A stretch of 64,000 bases of DNA from Acinetobacter sp. C26M (GTDB taxonomy: Bacteria; Pseudomonadota; Gammaproteobacteria; Pseudomonadales; Moraxellaceae). A program made the translations under genes and the position numbers. The stretch's first letter is position 1. The number at the start of each line of letters is the position of its first letter. This document shows, piece by piece, positions 49,457 through 59,492 of the stretch. Under the pieces are notes generated by a model. It was not told where the DNA came from, did not search any database, and saw only the letters and a list, made by a program, of their open reading frames with translations. The DNA is taken from the NCBI RefSeq assembly GCF_023702675.1, contig NZ_CP098478.1:1302001-1366000 (forward strand), in the 5' to 3' direction.

Positions 49457-52400
49457 ATGTTTATCGTGGCCGGTGCATCAGCACATTCTTCTTTCAAGAA
49501 AGCTCAACTCTTAAACCGATTAACGTCAATGAGTTCTGTTCAATCTTTTGACAGCCAGTGGGTTTATTTGTTTGATCAAGCGCTCAACGAGCAGCAACAT
49601 CAATCGGCATTACAACTTTTAAACGATGGTCAATCTTTCGAACTTCGCCAAGCTGCAAGTGATGAAATCCAGATTTTAGTGACACCACGTGTGGGAACAA
49701 TTTCTCCGTGGTCATCTAAAGCAACCGATATTTTCCAAAACTGTAATACGCCCATTCACCGTTTAGAGCGTGGTCTGTTATTTACACTGAAAGGTGTGAA
49801 AGAGATTTCGAACGAAGTGAAATTGGCCTTGCATGACCGCATGACAGAGAGTGTTTTTGCTCAAATTGATGATGCAAAAGCTTTATTCTCAGAAACAGCA
49901 CCGAAGCCATTGAACTCAATTGATATCTTGGGTCAAGGAAAAGAAGCGTTAGTTAAAGCCAACAATGAGTTTGGCTTTGCTTTATCTGAGCAAGAAATTG
50001 ATTACTTAACCGAAGCATTTACCAAGCTGGGTCGTAATCCAAATGACATCGAATTGATGATGTTTGCACAAGCAAACTCTGAACATTGTCGTCATAAAAT
50101 CTTTGGTTCTGAATGGACAATTGATGGTGAAAAACAGCCATTATCATTGTTCCAAATGATTAAAAATACTTATAAAGAATCTCCAACAGATGTGTTATCA
50201 GCATATAAAGATAACGCCTCTGTCATTGTGGGTTATGACACGATGCGTTTTTATCCGAAAGCGGATGAAAATGGTCACTTCGTTTATAAATATAAGAGCC
50301 AAGCTGCTCATATTTTAATGAAGGTTGAAACACACAACCACCCAACTGCAATTGCTCCATTTGCAGGTGCTGCAACAGGTTCGGGCGGTGAAATCCGTGA
50401 TGAAGGTGCAACAGGCCGTGGTGGTAAACCAAAAGCAGGTTTAACTGGTTTTACTGTTTCAAACCTAAATATTCCTGGTTTTGAACAACCTTGGGAAGAT
50501 AACTACGGTAAACCTTCACGTATGGCATCGCCATTACAAATCATGATCGAAGGCCCATTGGGTGGTGCTGCGTTTAACAACGAGTTTGGTCGCCCAGCTT
50601 TAAATGGTTATTTCCGTACTTTTGAACAGAATGTAAATGGTGATGTGAAAGGCTTCCATAAGCCAATCATGATTGCTGGTGGTTACGGTAACATTCGTCC
50701 TGACCATGTTGAAAAAGATGCGATTCAACCAGGTGACTTGCTCATTGTATTGGGTGGCCCTGCAATGTTGATCGGTCTTGGCGGTGGTGCAGCATCTTCT
50801 GTAGACAGCGGTACTATGGGTGAGAGCTTAGACTTTGCTTCGGTACAACGTGAAAACCCAGAAATGGAACGCCGTTGCCAAGAAGTCATCGATACCTGCT
50901 GGCGTTTAGAAGACTTTAACCCAATCGTGTCTGTACATGATGTGGGTGCAGGTGGTGTATCTAATGCGATGCCTGAACTTGTGAATGATCATGAGTTGGG
51001 TGCAGTGCTTAACCTACGTAAAATTCCATCATTAGAGCCAGGTATGAGCCCGATGGAAATCTGGTCAAATGAAGCGCAAGAACGTTATGTGCTTGCGATT
51101 CGTCCAGAGTCTTTAGAACAGTTTGAAGAAATTTGTGCACGTGAGCGTTGTCCGTTTGCAGTACTTGGTGAGGCGACTGAAGCGCGTCATTTAACTGTTG
51201 AAGATCCTTTGTTTGAGAACAAACCTGTCGATATCCCAATGCAGGTGATTTTAGGCGGTACACCGCGTATGCAACGTTCGTATGAAACGATTGAGCGTAC
51301 AGGTAATGACTTTGATGCAGCAAAAGTTGATTTAAAAGATGCGATTTTCCGCGTATTGAAAAATCCAACAGTTGCGTCTAAATCATTCTTGATCACTATT
51401 GGTGACCGTTCGATTACTGGTATGGTTGCACGTGATCAAATGGTGGGTCGCTGGCAGGTTCCTGTTGCAGATGCTGCTGTAACCACCACGAGTTTGCAAG
51501 GCTTCACAGGTGAAGCAATGGCAATGGGTGAACGTCCACCAGTTGCATTATTGAATCCTGCTGCATCTGCACGTTTAGCTGTTGCTGAAGCAATCACCAA
51601 TATTGCTTGTGCCAACATTGAACAAATCAGTGATATCAAACTTTCTGCAAACTGGATGGCAGCGGCAGGTCAAAAAGGTGAAGACCAAGCTCTGTTCGAA
51701 GGTGTGAAAGCGATTGGTATGGAAATGTGTCCTGCATTGGGTATCGCAATTCCAGTTGGTAAAGATTCACTTTCAATGCGTACCACTTGGAACGATGGTG
51801 AAGACAAAGCAGTGACTTCGCCAATGACAGGTGTGATCACTGCATTTGCTCCAGTGTTAGATGTACGTAAAACCTTAACGCCTGAATTGAAGAACTTAGC
51901 AGATTCTGTATTGGTTCGTATTGACCTATCTAAAGGTCAATTCCGCCTAGGTGGTTCGATCCTTGCGCAGGTGTATAAAGCGATTGGTTCAGTGACGCCT
52001 GATGTCGATAGTTTTGATGACTTCAAAGCATTCTTTGCCTTGATTCAAGACTGGAACAATCGTGGTGTGATTAAGGCTTACCATGATATCGGTGATGGCG
52101 GTTTATTGGCGACTGTTGCTGAAATGATGTTTGCTTCACGTTTAGGTGTTGCATTAGAAAATCAAAGCACTGAAAGCTTATTTGCAGAAGAAATTGGTGC
52201 TGTATTACAAATCACAGCAGCTGATTGGGCGCAATTGCAAGTTGAAGTTGCAGCATCAAGCCTGAAAGATGCAATCGCAGTTGTGGGCCGTGTTAATACA
52301 GCTGATCAATTGGCTGTGAATGGTTTGACTTTAGAACGTGCTGAATTACAACAAGCATGGGCAGAAGTATCACACCAGATCCAGCGTTTACGTGACAACG

Positions 52401-53287
52401 TTGAAACGGCTGATCAAGAATTTGCATTGATTGCGGATAAAAATCACAAAGGTTTAATTGCACAAGCAACCTATGATTTAAATGAGCCAGTTGAAGCGCC
52501 GTTTATCAATACACGTCGTCCAAACATGGCCATCTTGCGTGAGCAGGGTGTTAACGGTCATGTTGAAATGGCCGCTGCTTTTGACAAAGTCGGCTTTAAT
52601 ACCATCGACGTACACATGAGTGACTTGCTTGCAGGTCGTGTTAGCTTGAGCGACTTCGAAGGTTTAGTGGCGTGTGGTGGTTTCTCATACGGTGACGTGA
52701 TGGGTGCTGGTGGTGGCTGGGCGAAATCAGTATTGTTCAATGCGAAATTACGTGACCAGTTTGAGCAGTTCTTCCATCGTCAAAATACATTCAGCTTAGG
52801 CGTATGTAATGGCTGTCAAATGATGTCGCAACTTGCACCACTGATTCCTGGTGCAGAGCATTGGGGTCGTTTCCACCGCAATACATCAGAAGTATTTGAA
52901 GCGCGTGCCGTGAACGTTCGCGTAGAAAAATCAGTTTCTGTATTGCTTGAAGATATGCAAGGTTCGATTTTACCAATCGCTGTTGCGCATGGTGAAGGTC
53001 GTCTGGTTGCAACTGAACAGCAAATTGCTGCTTTAAATGCTGAGAACCAAGTGATCTTGCGTTATGTGGATAGTTTGGGTAATCCAACTCAACACTATCC
53101 GTTGAACCCGAACGGTTCACCTGAAGCGATTACAGGTTTAACCTCTAAAGATGGCCGTGCAACAGTGATGATGCCGCACCCAGAGCGTAACTTCCGTGCT
53201 TTACAGCATTCTTGGAAGCCAGAAGACTGGGCTGAAGATGGTGCTTGGTTGCGTATGTTCCGTAACGCACGTAAATTTATTGGTTAA
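49457..53287 (+). CDS. purL: Phosphoribosylformylglycinamidine synthase
   Basis: The large single-chain FGAM synthase (1276 residues) of proteobacteria, which makes FGAM from FGAR, glutamine and ATP in the fourth step of purine synthesis. It shows in order the N-terminal PurS-like domain, the linker, two FGAM synthetase (AIRS-like) halves with [35 protein letters not shown] in the first and [11 protein letters not shown] / [14 protein letters not shown] in the second, and the C-terminal class I glutaminase with CGGFSYGD and the nucleophile cysteine in [10 protein letters not shown], then HGEGR and [15 protein letters not shown] stands about eleven bases before the ATG. A terminator follows the stop. 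Confidence 0.98.
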   Translation: MFIVAGASAHSSFKKAQLLNRLTSMSSVQSFDSQWVYLFDQALNEQQHQSALQLLNDGQSFELRQAASDEIQILVTPRVGTISPWSSKATDIFQNCNTPIHRLERGLLFTLKGVKEISNEVKLALHDRMTESVFAQIDDAKALFSETAPKPLNSIDILGQGKEALVKANNEFGFALSEQEIDYLTEAFTKLGRNPNDIELMMFAQANSEHCRHKIFGSEWTIDGEKQPLSLFQMIKNTYKESPTDVLSAYKDNASVIVGYDTMRFYPKADENGHFVYKYKSQAAHILMKVETHNHPTAIAPFAGAATGSGGEIRDEGATGRGGKPKAGLTGFTVSNLNIPGFEQPWEDNYGKPSRMASPLQIMIEGPLGGAAFNNEFGRPALNGYFRTFEQNVNGDVKGFHKPIMIAGGYGNIRPDHVEKDAIQPGDLLIVLGGPAMLIGLGGGAASSVDSGTMGESLDFASVQRENPEMERRCQEVIDTCWRLEDFNPIVSVHDVGAGGVSNAMPELVNDHELGAVLNLRKIPSLEPGMSPMEIWSNEAQERYVLAIRPESLEQFEEICARERCPFAVLGEATEARHLTVEDPLFENKPVDIPMQVILGGTPRMQRSYETIERTGNDFDAAKVDLKDAIFRVLKNPTVASKSFLITIGDRSITGMVARDQMVGRWQVPVADAAVTTTSLQGFTGEAMAMGERPPVALLNPAASARLAVAEAITNIACANIEQISDIKLSANWMAAAGQKGEDQALFEGVKAIGMEMCPALGIAIPVGKDSLSMRTTWNDGEDKAVTSPMTGVITAFAPVLDVRKTLTPELKNLADSVLVRIDLSKGQFRLGGSILAQVYKAIGSVTPDVDSFDDFKAFFALIQDWNNRGVIKAYHDIGDGGLLATVAEMMFASRLGVALENQSTESLFAEEIGAVLQITAADWAQLQVEVAASSLKDAIAVVGRVNTADQLAVNGLTLERAELQQAWAEVSHQIQRLRDNVETADQEFALIADKNHKGLIAQATYDLNEPVEAPFINTRRPNMAILREQGVNGHVEMAAAFDKVGFNTIDVHMSDLLAGRVSLSDFEGLVACGGFSYGDVMGAGGGWAKSVLFNAKLRDQFEQFFHRQNTFSLGVCNGCQMMSQLAPLIPGAEHWGRFHRNTSEVFEARAVNVRVEKSVSVLLEDMQGSILPIAVAHGEGRLVATEQQIAALNAENQVILRYVDSLGNPTQHYPLNPNGSPEAITGLTSKDGRATVMMPHPERNFRALQHSWKPEDWAEDGAWLRMFRNARKFIG

Positions 53288-53297
53288 TTAAACCCAT

Positions 53298-53328
53298 GAA
53301 ATAAGCCACCGTCAGGTGGCTTATTTAA
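53298..53328 (+). terminator. Intrinsic terminator after purL
   Basis: AATAAGCCACC (53300-53310) pairs with GGTGGCTTATT (53315-53325) around GTCA; the T run after it is short (TTTAATT). Confidence 0.75.
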
Positions 53329-53362
53329 TTCAATATAAAATAATGATCAATGGACAAGAACA

Positions 53363-54574
53363 ATGAAATCAAAAATCCATTTCCGCGAATTTGCTCTGCT
53401 GATGGCATTACTCATGTCTATCGTTTCATTTTCAATTGATGCTGTTTTACCTGCACTGGGTGAAATTGGTCGTGTTTTTACTTTGCAAAATAATAATCAG
53501 GCGCAATGGGTCATCATTAGTATTTTTTCAGGAATGACCATCGGTCAATTGATTGCAGGACCATTGTCTGATGCGATCGGACGAAAACGAATTTTATTCA
53601 CTGGCATCGTGATCTACTTTTTAGGCAGTTTATTATGCTATTCCACCCAAAGTTTTGAATGGTTTCTGCTGGGTCGTTTTATTCAGGGTGTCGGTGTTTC
53701 AGGACCTTATGTGGCTTCGATTTCCATTGTTCGGGATAAATACAGTGGTGCCCAAATGGCGCGGATCATGTCTCTGATCATGATGGTGTTTATGGTTGCA
53801 CCTGCAGTTGCACCGAGCTTGGGGCAGTTGATCATACATTTCTTTGGCTGGCGCGATATTTTTGTATTGTATATGGTCTATGCCATCGCTGTTGGAGCTT
53901 GGGTCGCTTTACGATTGGAGGAAACGCTGATTCCTGAAAATCGGTTGCCGATGCGAGTACAAGCATTTAAGGATGGCTTTAAGGAAGTGGTGAGCAATAA
54001 AACCACCATGAGCTATTTACTATGTGCAGGTTTCTGTTTTGGCGGCTTTATTGGATACCTTGGAACGTCACAGCAAATCTTTATGCAGCAATTCGGTAAA
54101 ACAGGACAGGAATTCAGTGCCTACTTTGCTTTATTAGCAGGTGTGATGGGGATTGCATCTTTTACCAATTCTCGAATTGTCATGAAGTTTGGCATGCGTC
54201 CAATCTGTATTTATGGCTTTCTTGGCCTGTGTTTAATTTCATTGGTATTTCTGATTATTCAGCTAGTGGGTGTACCAGTTTCGTTCTGGATGTTTATGCT
54301 ATATGCCTGCATCTTGTTTTTATTGTTTGGAACACTGTTTGGAAATCTGAATGCGATTGCAATGGAACCGATGGGGCATGTGGCAGGTATGGCATCTGCG
54401 ATTATTGGTGCATCGTCTTCAGTATTGTCTTTGATTTTAGCTTCGATCATTGGGCAGTTATATAACGGTACTTTGATTCCGATGACCAGTGGTTTTGTGA
54501 TTTTATGTGGTTTGGCTTTTGCGATGACACAGTATGAAAAAAGATATTTAAAAACTTTAAATACTGGTAGTTAA
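53363..54574 (+). CDS. Bcr/CflA-family MFS drug efflux transporter
   Basis: An inner-membrane proton antiporter of 403 residues with twelve hydrophobic segments. The DHA1 signatures are visible: the motif in loop 1 (SIDAVLPALGEIGRVF), the loop 2-3 motif GPLSDAIGRKRIL, and the motif C region in helix 5 (MVFMVAPAVAPSLGQLI), as in Bcr (bicyclomycin/sulfonamide export). The substrate is not known. No regulator adjoins it. The NUDIX gene follows after 55 bases on the same strand and may share the transcript, since no terminator is seen between them. Confidence 0.9.
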   Translation: MKSKIHFREFALLMALLMSIVSFSIDAVLPALGEIGRVFTLQNNNQAQWVIISIFSGMTIGQLIAGPLSDAIGRKRILFTGIVIYFLGSLLCYSTQSFEWFLLGRFIQGVGVSGPYVASISIVRDKYSGAQMARIMSLIMMVFMVAPAVAPSLGQLIIHFFGWRDIFVLYMVYAIAVGAWVALRLEETLIPENRLPMRVQAFKDGFKEVVSNKTTMSYLLCAGFCFGGFIGYLGTSQQIFMQQFGKTGQEFSAYFALLAGVMGIASFTNSRIVMKFGMRPICIYGFLGLCLISLVFLIIQLVGVPVSFWMFMLYACILFLLFGTLFGNLNAIAMEPMGHVAGMASAIIGASSSVLSLILASIIGQLYNGTLIPMTSGFVILCGLAFAMTQYEKRYLKTLNTGS

Positions 54575-54629
54575 GTAGAGAAGAGAGGGCGTAGGTGCTT
54601 CTCTTTTTAGACTTAGAAGATAATAAAAT

Positions 54630-55037
54630 ATGAAAAAAGTCGTTCCTGTAATTTTGCGGCAGCAAAATCAAGTTTTAGAAATATTAGCTTTTCAACATCC
54701 GCTCGCAGGGAGCCAGTTGGTTAAAGGGACGATAGAACTCTATGAAAAATATGATGAAGCTGCAATCCGTGAGTTATCTGAAGAATCGGGGGTAATTGCA
54801 GAGCCAAATCCCAAGTTTATTGGAAATTTTACACTTAAATCTAATCAGCAAAACTGGTATTTCTATTTATGTGAGCTAAGAACAGATTTAGCCGAAACTT
54901 GGATACATCATTGTCAGGATGGCGGTGGCTTAGATTTTAAGTTCTTTTGGTATCCCTTAAATCAAAAGCCAAATGAGAGCTGGCATGGAAGCTTTCAGGA
55001 AGCATTGGCATTTTTGAGAGATAAGCTAATCATGTAA
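54630..55037 (+). CDS. NUDIX hydrolase
   Basis: A small (135-residue) NUDIX-fold hydrolase. The complete Nudix box is present from Gly33 on, GTIELYEKYDE...REL SEESGV, matching GX5EX7REUXEEXGU. Substrate nucleotide or pyrophosphate compound unknown. It begins MKKVVPVILRQQN and ends in a short helix (WHGSFQEALAFLRDKLIM). One base separates its stop from the start of the next small gene, so the two are translated in a coupled way. Confidence 0.9.
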   Translation: MKKVVPVILRQQNQVLEILAFQHPLAGSQLVKGTIELYEKYDEAAIRELSEESGVIAEPNPKFIGNFTLKSNQQNWYFYLCELRTDLAETWIHHCQDGGGLDFKFFWYPLNQKPNESWHGSFQEALAFLRDKLIM

Positions 55038-55038
55038 T

Positions 55039-55272
55039 ATGATTAGAGTATCCTTTCATTATATTGGCATTACATCTTTTGTAATTGGCTCAATTCTTGC
55101 TACTTATATTTCAACAATGAATAAGATATGCGAGAGTAGCATGATGAAAAATGAAAACTATTTGAGAGCAAGCTATTCAAAAGACAAAGGTTGGTTTTGG
55201 TTTGGCTTAACTGTGCTCATTCAACTGCTTTTTATCGTCGTGAGTTATTTCATTATCAACATTTCTCTTTGA
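55039..55272 (+). CDS. Small two-helix membrane protein, unknown function
   Basis: A 77-residue protein with two membrane segments (about residues 6-26, FHYIGITSFVIGSILATYIS, and 51-76, WFWFGLTVLIQLLFIVVSYFII) joined by a polar loop with several Lys, Ser and Asn residues. It starts two bases after the NUDIX stop codon begins a new frame (TAATATG), which points to translational coupling. No recognised family. Confidence 0.65.
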   Translation: MIRVSFHYIGITSFVIGSILATYISTMNKICESSMMKNENYLRASYSKDKGWFWFGLTVLIQLLFIVVSYFIINISL

Positions 55273-55334
55273 TTGTTCAGCTTTTATAACGTTATGATTG
55301 AAGTCTCATTGATTTCGATTTGAGCCATTTTACG

Positions 55335-55649
55335 ATGCTGAAACTGATTTATTACGTGCCGGAATCTCATCTGGAAGCTACCAAACAAGCGGTTTTTGGA
55401 GCAGGTGCGGGTGGTATTGGTAATTACGAGCACTGTGCTTGGCAAGTCAAAGGCATTGGGCAATTTAAGCCCGTTAAAGGTGCAAATCCTTTCTTAGGGC
55501 AATTAGATGAATTAGAGCAACTCGAAGAATGGCGAGTTGAAACTATTGTCTCTGAAAAAAAGGCCAGTGCTGTGGCAAAAGCTTTAAAGGCAAGCCATCC
55601 CTATGAAGAGCCTGCTTTTGAGTTTATACAGATTTTAGATATTCAATAA
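55335..55649 (+). CDS. NIF3/YqfO-like small protein
   Basis: A 104-residue protein matching the inserted CutA-like domain of NIF3/YqfO proteins but standing on its own: LIYYVPESHLEATKQAVFGAGAGGIGNYEHC, then FKPVKGANPFLG, VETIVSEKKA and the end ASHPYEEPAFE. Family members are structurally like PII/CutA proteins and bind metals or small ligands; the function is not settled. The frame begins at a TTG five codons before; the ATG at 55335 gives the usual MLKLIYYVP start. Its stop is three bases from that of the convergent glycerate kinase gene. Confidence 0.8.
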   Translation: MLKLIYYVPESHLEATKQAVFGAGAGGIGNYEHCAWQVKGIGQFKPVKGANPFLGQLDELEQLEEWRVETIVSEKKASAVAKALKASHPYEEPAFEFIQILDIQ

Positions 55650-55652
55650 ACT

Positions 55653-56798
55653 TTATTCTTTTCTAAGCATGCTGCTTTGAATCAACCGTGCGATATCTGT
55701 TGTCCGTGCACGAATCAGCTCTGCTGCATTTTGACAGGCTGCTTCTAGGCTGGTCGGGCCTGAAGTTAAAGAAAAAGCAGCACTAATACCATGTGAGTAA
55801 AGTGCTTGATAATTCTCTCCAAGCGTTCCTGCTATCACGATGACGGGTACATTGGCAGCTTGTGCAATTTTGGCGACGCCAAAAGGTGTTTTTCCATTTA
55901 AAGTCTGCTCATCAAACTTTCCTTCACCTGTAATCACCCAATCCGCCCCTTGGATTTTGGCAGTAAGCTGATTTAGCTCTGCAATGACTTCGACTCCAGA
56001 TCGAAACTCAGCCTTTAAGAATGTTTTTGCGGCAAAACCAAGCCCGCCTGCGGCTCCTGCACCAGCCTCATTGCGTTGGTCAAAACCAAAGTATTGAGCA
56101 GTAACATCGGCAAAATGGGCGAGGGCTTGATCTAACTCCAACACTTGATGAGGTGAAGCCCCTTTTTGTGGTCCAAAAATATGTGAAGCACCATTTGGTC
56201 CACATAAAGGATTGGTCACATCGGCAGCCAATAAAAATTTAGTCTGTTGAATTCGTGAATCAAAATTTTGCAGATCGATCTGTACTAAGTTTAGCAGGGC
56301 AAGACCACCAGCAGGCAAGACTCGATGATCTGCATCTAGAAATTTAGCACCTAATGCATTGAGTAAACCTGTACCTGCATCATTGGTTGCGCTACCGCCA
56401 ATCGTCAGAATGATTTGCTTAGCACCTGCATCTAGTGCTGCGAGAATCAGTTGTCCAGTGCCATAAGTACTGCTATGACATGCATCGCGTTGTGATGGTT
56501 GAAGCAGTTGAATACCACTGGCTTGAGCCATTTCAATGATGGCAATCTTTTTAGCATCTAACCAGCCCCATTTTGCTAGTACAGGTTCACCAAGTGGGCC
56601 TTGTACCATCTGCTCACGCCATTGCCCCGAACAAACTTCTAATACTGCTTCGATAGAACCTTCACCACCATCCGCCATAGGGCATTGAATGATTTCTGCA
56701 TCAGGAAAGACTTGTTGCCAACCTAAAGCAATTGCTTGAGCAATGCCATGTGCAGATAGGCTGTCCTTAAATGAGTCTGGGGCAATCACAACTTTCAT
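55653..56798 (-). CDS. glxK: Glycerate kinase
   Basis: A GarK/GlxK-type glycerate 2- or 3-kinase of 381 residues that phosphorylates D-glycerate for entry into lower glycolysis. It begins MKVVIAPDSFKDSLSA, the family start, and has CPMADGGEG, the ILTIGGSATNDAGTGLL block and ADWVITGEGKFDEQTLNGK near the end, all characteristic. No other glyoxylate or glucarate pathway gene is near. Monocistronic. Confidence 0.92.
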   Translation of the reverse strand: MKVVIAPDSFKDSLSAHGIAQAIALGWQQVFPDAEIIQCPMADGGEGSIEAVLEVCSGQWREQMVQGPLGEPVLAKWGWLDAKKIAIIEMAQASGIQLLQPSQRDACHSSTYGTGQLILAALDAGAKQIILTIGGSATNDAGTGLLNALGAKFLDADHRVLPAGGLALLNLVQIDLQNFDSRIQQTKFLLAADVTNPLCGPNGASHIFGPQKGASPHQVLELDQALAHFADVTAQYFGFDQRNEAGAGAAGGLGFAAKTFLKAEFRSGVEVIAELNQLTAKIQGADWVITGEGKFDEQTLNGKTPFGVAKIAQAANVPVIVIAGTLGENYQALYSHGISAAFSLTSGPTSLEAACQNAAELIRARTTDIARLIQSSMLRKE

Positions 56799-56873
56799 AA
56801 ATTCTTTGTAATCTAATTTTAATCTAACTTGAGCTTAGTCTGTCCGATGTTGAATATCTAGATAAATGACAAA

Positions 56874-56912
56874 AATAAAAAAGCCACTAAGTTGAGCAAC
56901 TTAGTGGCTTGG
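56874..56912 (-). terminator. Intrinsic terminator after the enoyl-CoA hydratase gene
   Basis: AAGCCACTAAGTTG (56881-56894) pairs with CAACTTAGTGGCTT (56897-56910 region) around a very short loop; on the minus strand it is followed by TTTTTATTTTTG. A long, strong stem. Confidence 0.88.
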
Positions 56913-56932
56913 TTTAATCAACGACTAGCGCA

Positions 56933-57733
56933 TTAATTAAACTGAGAAAAATCAGGTTTACGCTTTTGCATAAAGGCTTGAACAGCTTCCATCATTTCAG
57001 GAGAACGCACACGTTGCATAAAGATTTCAGCTTCATCATCTACACAAGCGATGATTTCAGCCAAGTCTTGTTTCATCAAAGCCTTACTTTGTTTGATTGA
57101 AGCCAATGGCAATGCAGCTAAATGTTGAGCTGTTTGTTGTGCAGTTGCATAGACATCTTCAACCACATCATTTACCAGATTTGCTTTAACAGCAGTTGCT
57201 GCATCAAATTTCTTCGCAGTAAATAGCAACTCAGCTGCTTTTTGATAACCTGCTTGTTTAACCAATAAACGACTTGCAGCACCTTCTGGAGACAGACCAA
57301 GGCTGACAAATGGAATTTGGAACAGGGCAGTATTATCTGCGAAAACGAGGTCAGCATGTAATAGCAGCGTTACACCAATACCAATTGCGACACCTTTGAC
57401 CGCAATGATCAATGGCTTAGAAAAACGTGCAGCAGCTTTTAACAATACAAATGGAGGTTGATCGCCAGCTTTACCTTCATGTGGCTTTTGGATAAAGCCC
57501 ATAAAGTCTTTCATGTCATTACCCGCAGTAAAGTCTTGTTCTGCACCACGGAAGATCACCACACGAACGTTTTTATCGGCATCGGCTTCATCCAAAGCTT
57601 TTGCAATCCAAAGATAAAGTTCGCCATAGAGTGCATTTTTTGCTTCTGAACGGTTAATGGCTAAGGTGAGTACGCCATCTTCTAAATTTGCTTGCAAATG
57701 TTGATGAGGTTGTTGAATACAGCTAAGTGTCAT
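56933..57733 (-). CDS. Enoyl-CoA hydratase/isomerase family protein
   Basis: A crotonase-superfamily enzyme of 266 residues. The first oxyanion-hole region reads NRSEAKNALYGELY and FTAGNDMKDF, the second AVKGVAIGIGVTLLLHADLVFAD, followed by FQIPFVSLGLSPEGAASRLL. The glutamate of classic hydratases (in the second region) is not evident, and the Gly-Asn-Asp variation in AGNDM is seen in isomerases and in enzymes with other chemistry, so the exact reaction is open. Likely part of acyl-CoA breakdown. It is divergent from the NMN adenylyltransferase gene. Confidence 0.85.
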   Translation of the reverse strand: MTLSCIQQPHQHLQANLEDGVLTLAINRSEAKNALYGELYLWIAKALDEADADKNVRVVIFRGAEQDFTAGNDMKDFMGFIQKPHEGKAGDQPPFVLLKAAARFSKPLIIAVKGVAIGIGVTLLLHADLVFADNTALFQIPFVSLGLSPEGAASRLLVKQAGYQKAAELLFTAKKFDAATAVKANLVNDVVEDVYATAQQTAQHLAALPLASIKQSKALMKQDLAEIIACVDDEAEIFMQRVRSPEMMEAVQAFMQKRKPDFSQFN

Positions 57734-57840
57734 CGTACTATCCTTGCTTTAATCCAGATTGATTTTTAAGTGCCCTCATTATGTCGCATATTTATCTGAA
57801 TGACACAACTGATGAGTTCACAAAAAGTGAAATTACGCCT

Positions 57841-58413
57841 ATGTACACATTTGACTATCTTGTTTTTATTGGACGCTTCCAGCCATTTCATCTGGCGCAT
57901 ATGCAAACCATTGAAATTGCATTACAGCAAAGTCAGAACGTGATCTTGGCTTTGGGCTCGGCTCAATCTGAACGGAATATCAAAAATCCCTTTTTAGCCA
58001 CTGAACGTGAACAGATGATTTTGTCGAATTTTTCTGCACAAGATCAAAAACGGATTCATTTTGTTCATGTTGTAGATGTGTATAACGATGAAAAATGGGT
58101 TAAACAAGTTAAAGATTTGGTCAATACTGTTATTCAATCTAATGTGAAAGTGGGTTTAATCGGTCATTTCAAGGATGAATCTTCGTATTATTTACGTTTA
58201 TTCCCAGAATGGCAGATGGTGGAACTGGATAGTTTGAAAGATTCAATTTCAGCAACGCCAATGCGTGAAGCTTATTATCGGGGAGAGATTCAAACTGAAT
58301 TTTTTCCTGAAGGGACAATCCAGTTTCTGAGAGAATTTCAAAAATCAGAGATATATCAACAATTACAGCAAAAATTTAAGCACAATGATCGCTCCAATAT
58401 CGATGAGTCTTAA
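57841..58413 (+). CDS. nadM: Nicotinamide-nucleotide adenylyltransferase (NadM-type)
   Basis: A nucleotidyltransferase of 190 residues that joins NMN and ATP to NAD. It has the HxxH motif in FIGRFQPFHLAH and the C-terminal ISATPMR motif that binds ATP, both as in the archaeal-type NadM proteins and the N-terminal half of NadM-Nudix fusions. Here the Nudix half is absent and the protein ends with a short charged tail. The frame runs 20 codons further to an ATG at 57781; I chose the second ATG, where similarity to NadM (YTFDYLVFIGRFQPFH) begins, but neither has a clear ribosome site. A salvage role in NAD synthesis is implied. Confidence 0.85.
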   Translation: MYTFDYLVFIGRFQPFHLAHMQTIEIALQQSQNVILALGSAQSERNIKNPFLATEREQMILSNFSAQDQKRIHFVHVVDVYNDEKWVKQVKDLVNTVIQSNVKVGLIGHFKDESSYYLRLFPEWQMVELDSLKDSISATPMREAYYRGEIQTEFFPEGTIQFLREFQKSEIYQQLQQKFKHNDRSNIDES

Positions 58414-58426
58414 TACAAATGGAAGA

Positions 58427-58789
58427 TTAGGCATCTTCCCAAAAGATAATTCGATTTGAAAATGGATCGGTGATACTCAGTTCCAATGTTTCCCAGTCCG
58501 TTTTCTCAATTTGAGGTTTGGCAAATTTATAATCTTTTGCATCCAATTCTGCATGAAGCAAACTGAGATTCTCCCAATAAATACGAATCGCACTATGCGG
58601 GCTAGCATCACCGAAATGTTCAGATAAATGAATGATGCAATCATCTTTGGAAATCTGTAGATAAATAGGGAAGTTATCCCCAAAAGTATGTTGCCAATCG
58701 AGCTGGAAGCCTAAGTAGTCAAGGTAAAATGATTGGGCGAGTTTTATATCGAAAATACGTAGAATCGGTGTAATTGAGCCAGATTGCAT
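58427..58789 (-). CDS. VOC / glyoxalase-superfamily protein
   Basis: A 120-residue protein with the beta-alpha-beta-beta-beta repeat of the vicinal-oxygen-chelate fold: start SITPILRIFDIKLAQSFYLDYLGFQLDW, middle CIIHLSEHFGDASP, and end LELSITDPFSNRIIFWE. It resembles bleomycin-resistance (Ble) and glyoxalase-like proteins that bind small ligands or metals. Substrate unknown. It lies 12 bases after the CAP-domain lipoprotein gene, on the same strand, so the two may be cotranscribed. Confidence 0.85.
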   Translation of the reverse strand: MQSGSITPILRIFDIKLAQSFYLDYLGFQLDWQHTFGDNFPIYLQISKDDCIIHLSEHFGDASPHSAIRIYWENLSLLHAELDAKDYKFAKPQIEKTDWETLELSITDPFSNRIIFWEDA

Positions 58790-58801
58790 GCTTATTCCTT
58801 G

Positions 58802-59371
58802 TTATCGGACACCAAATTGTTGAGTCCAATAACTCTTTTGCTTGGTTGATGTATCGACTGTACAGGCTAGCGCATAATCTGTAAATTTTGGATGCATTAA
58901 ATTGCGACAATGCACTGGACTGGCTAGCCATGTAGCCATCACATCATTTAAGTTTTTTTGCCCACGTGCAACGTTTTCACCACCGCCTCGACCTTTAAAT
59001 TGTGTTTGTTTTAAACGGGTTCTAAAATCCTGACCTGTGCTACTCACATGTCCAAGCACACTGTACTGTGCCATGTCTTCAGCATGAGCATAGGCACTTT
59101 GATATAAGTGATTGTTCCATCTAAGTGGTGCAACTGCGGGAAAATGCTGTCCACCACATTGACGTGGATGTTGTCGAATTTCATTAATTGCATTCAGAAT
59201 GACCTGTTGATAGGCAGGGTTTTGTAGGTCTTGGCAGCGTATTTCGGTCGCTGATTTTTGAATTTGTGTGACTAAGGGGAGAGAGTCTTGAAAAGTGGTC
59301 GGTGCATTGGAGTTACATGCCGCTAGAAAAAATAACAAGGATAGGGGCAAAAAAGCATTGAGATGAGTCAT
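58802..59371 (-). CDS. CAP-domain (SCP/PR1) lipoprotein
   Basis: A 189-residue lipoprotein: signal peptide with lipobox LAAC, then a CAP domain, recognised by LNAINEIRQHPRQCGG, RWNNHLYQSAYAHAEDMA, the GHVSSTG histidine segment, GENVARGQ and ATWLASPVHCRNLMHPKFTDYALAC. The His and Glu residues of the CAP cavity are present. Cysteines near QCGG and VHCRNL suggest a disulfide, so the domain sits in the periplasm or at the surface. Function unknown in bacteria. Confidence 0.88.
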   Translation of the reverse strand: MTHLNAFLPLSLLFFLAACNSNAPTTFQDSLPLVTQIQKSATEIRCQDLQNPAYQQVILNAINEIRQHPRQCGGQHFPAVAPLRWNNHLYQSAYAHAEDMAQYSVLGHVSSTGQDFRTRLKQTQFKGRGGGENVARGQKNLNDVMATWLASPVHCRNLMHPKFTDYALACTVDTSTKQKSYWTQQFGVR

Positions 59372-59448
59372 TTTAAATGTCTTTCATTTAATTATTTTAA
59401 TCTATTCATCATACGTCAAGCGCGAAGCTGACAGCAATTTGCTTGAAT

Positions 59449-59479
59449 AAAAAAAGCGAGTCTTTAACTCGCTTTTTTG
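59449..59479 (-). terminator. Intrinsic terminator after the peroxiredoxin gene
   Basis: GCGAGT (59456-59461) pairs with ACTCGC (59467-59472), with an A run on the left that reads as T residues on the minus strand; it can also act in the other direction. Confidence 0.85.
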
Positions 59480-59492
59480 TTACTCAACATGA

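Noticed and set aside
51009..51368. 119-codon frame opposite purL
   Set aside because: Shadow of the highly conserved purL coding sequence; no start site and no plausible protein family.
57781..57840. N-terminal 20-residue extension of the NMN adenylyltransferase
   Set aside because: The segment is outside the conserved nucleotidyltransferase fold and has no ribosome site; kept as an alternative start only.
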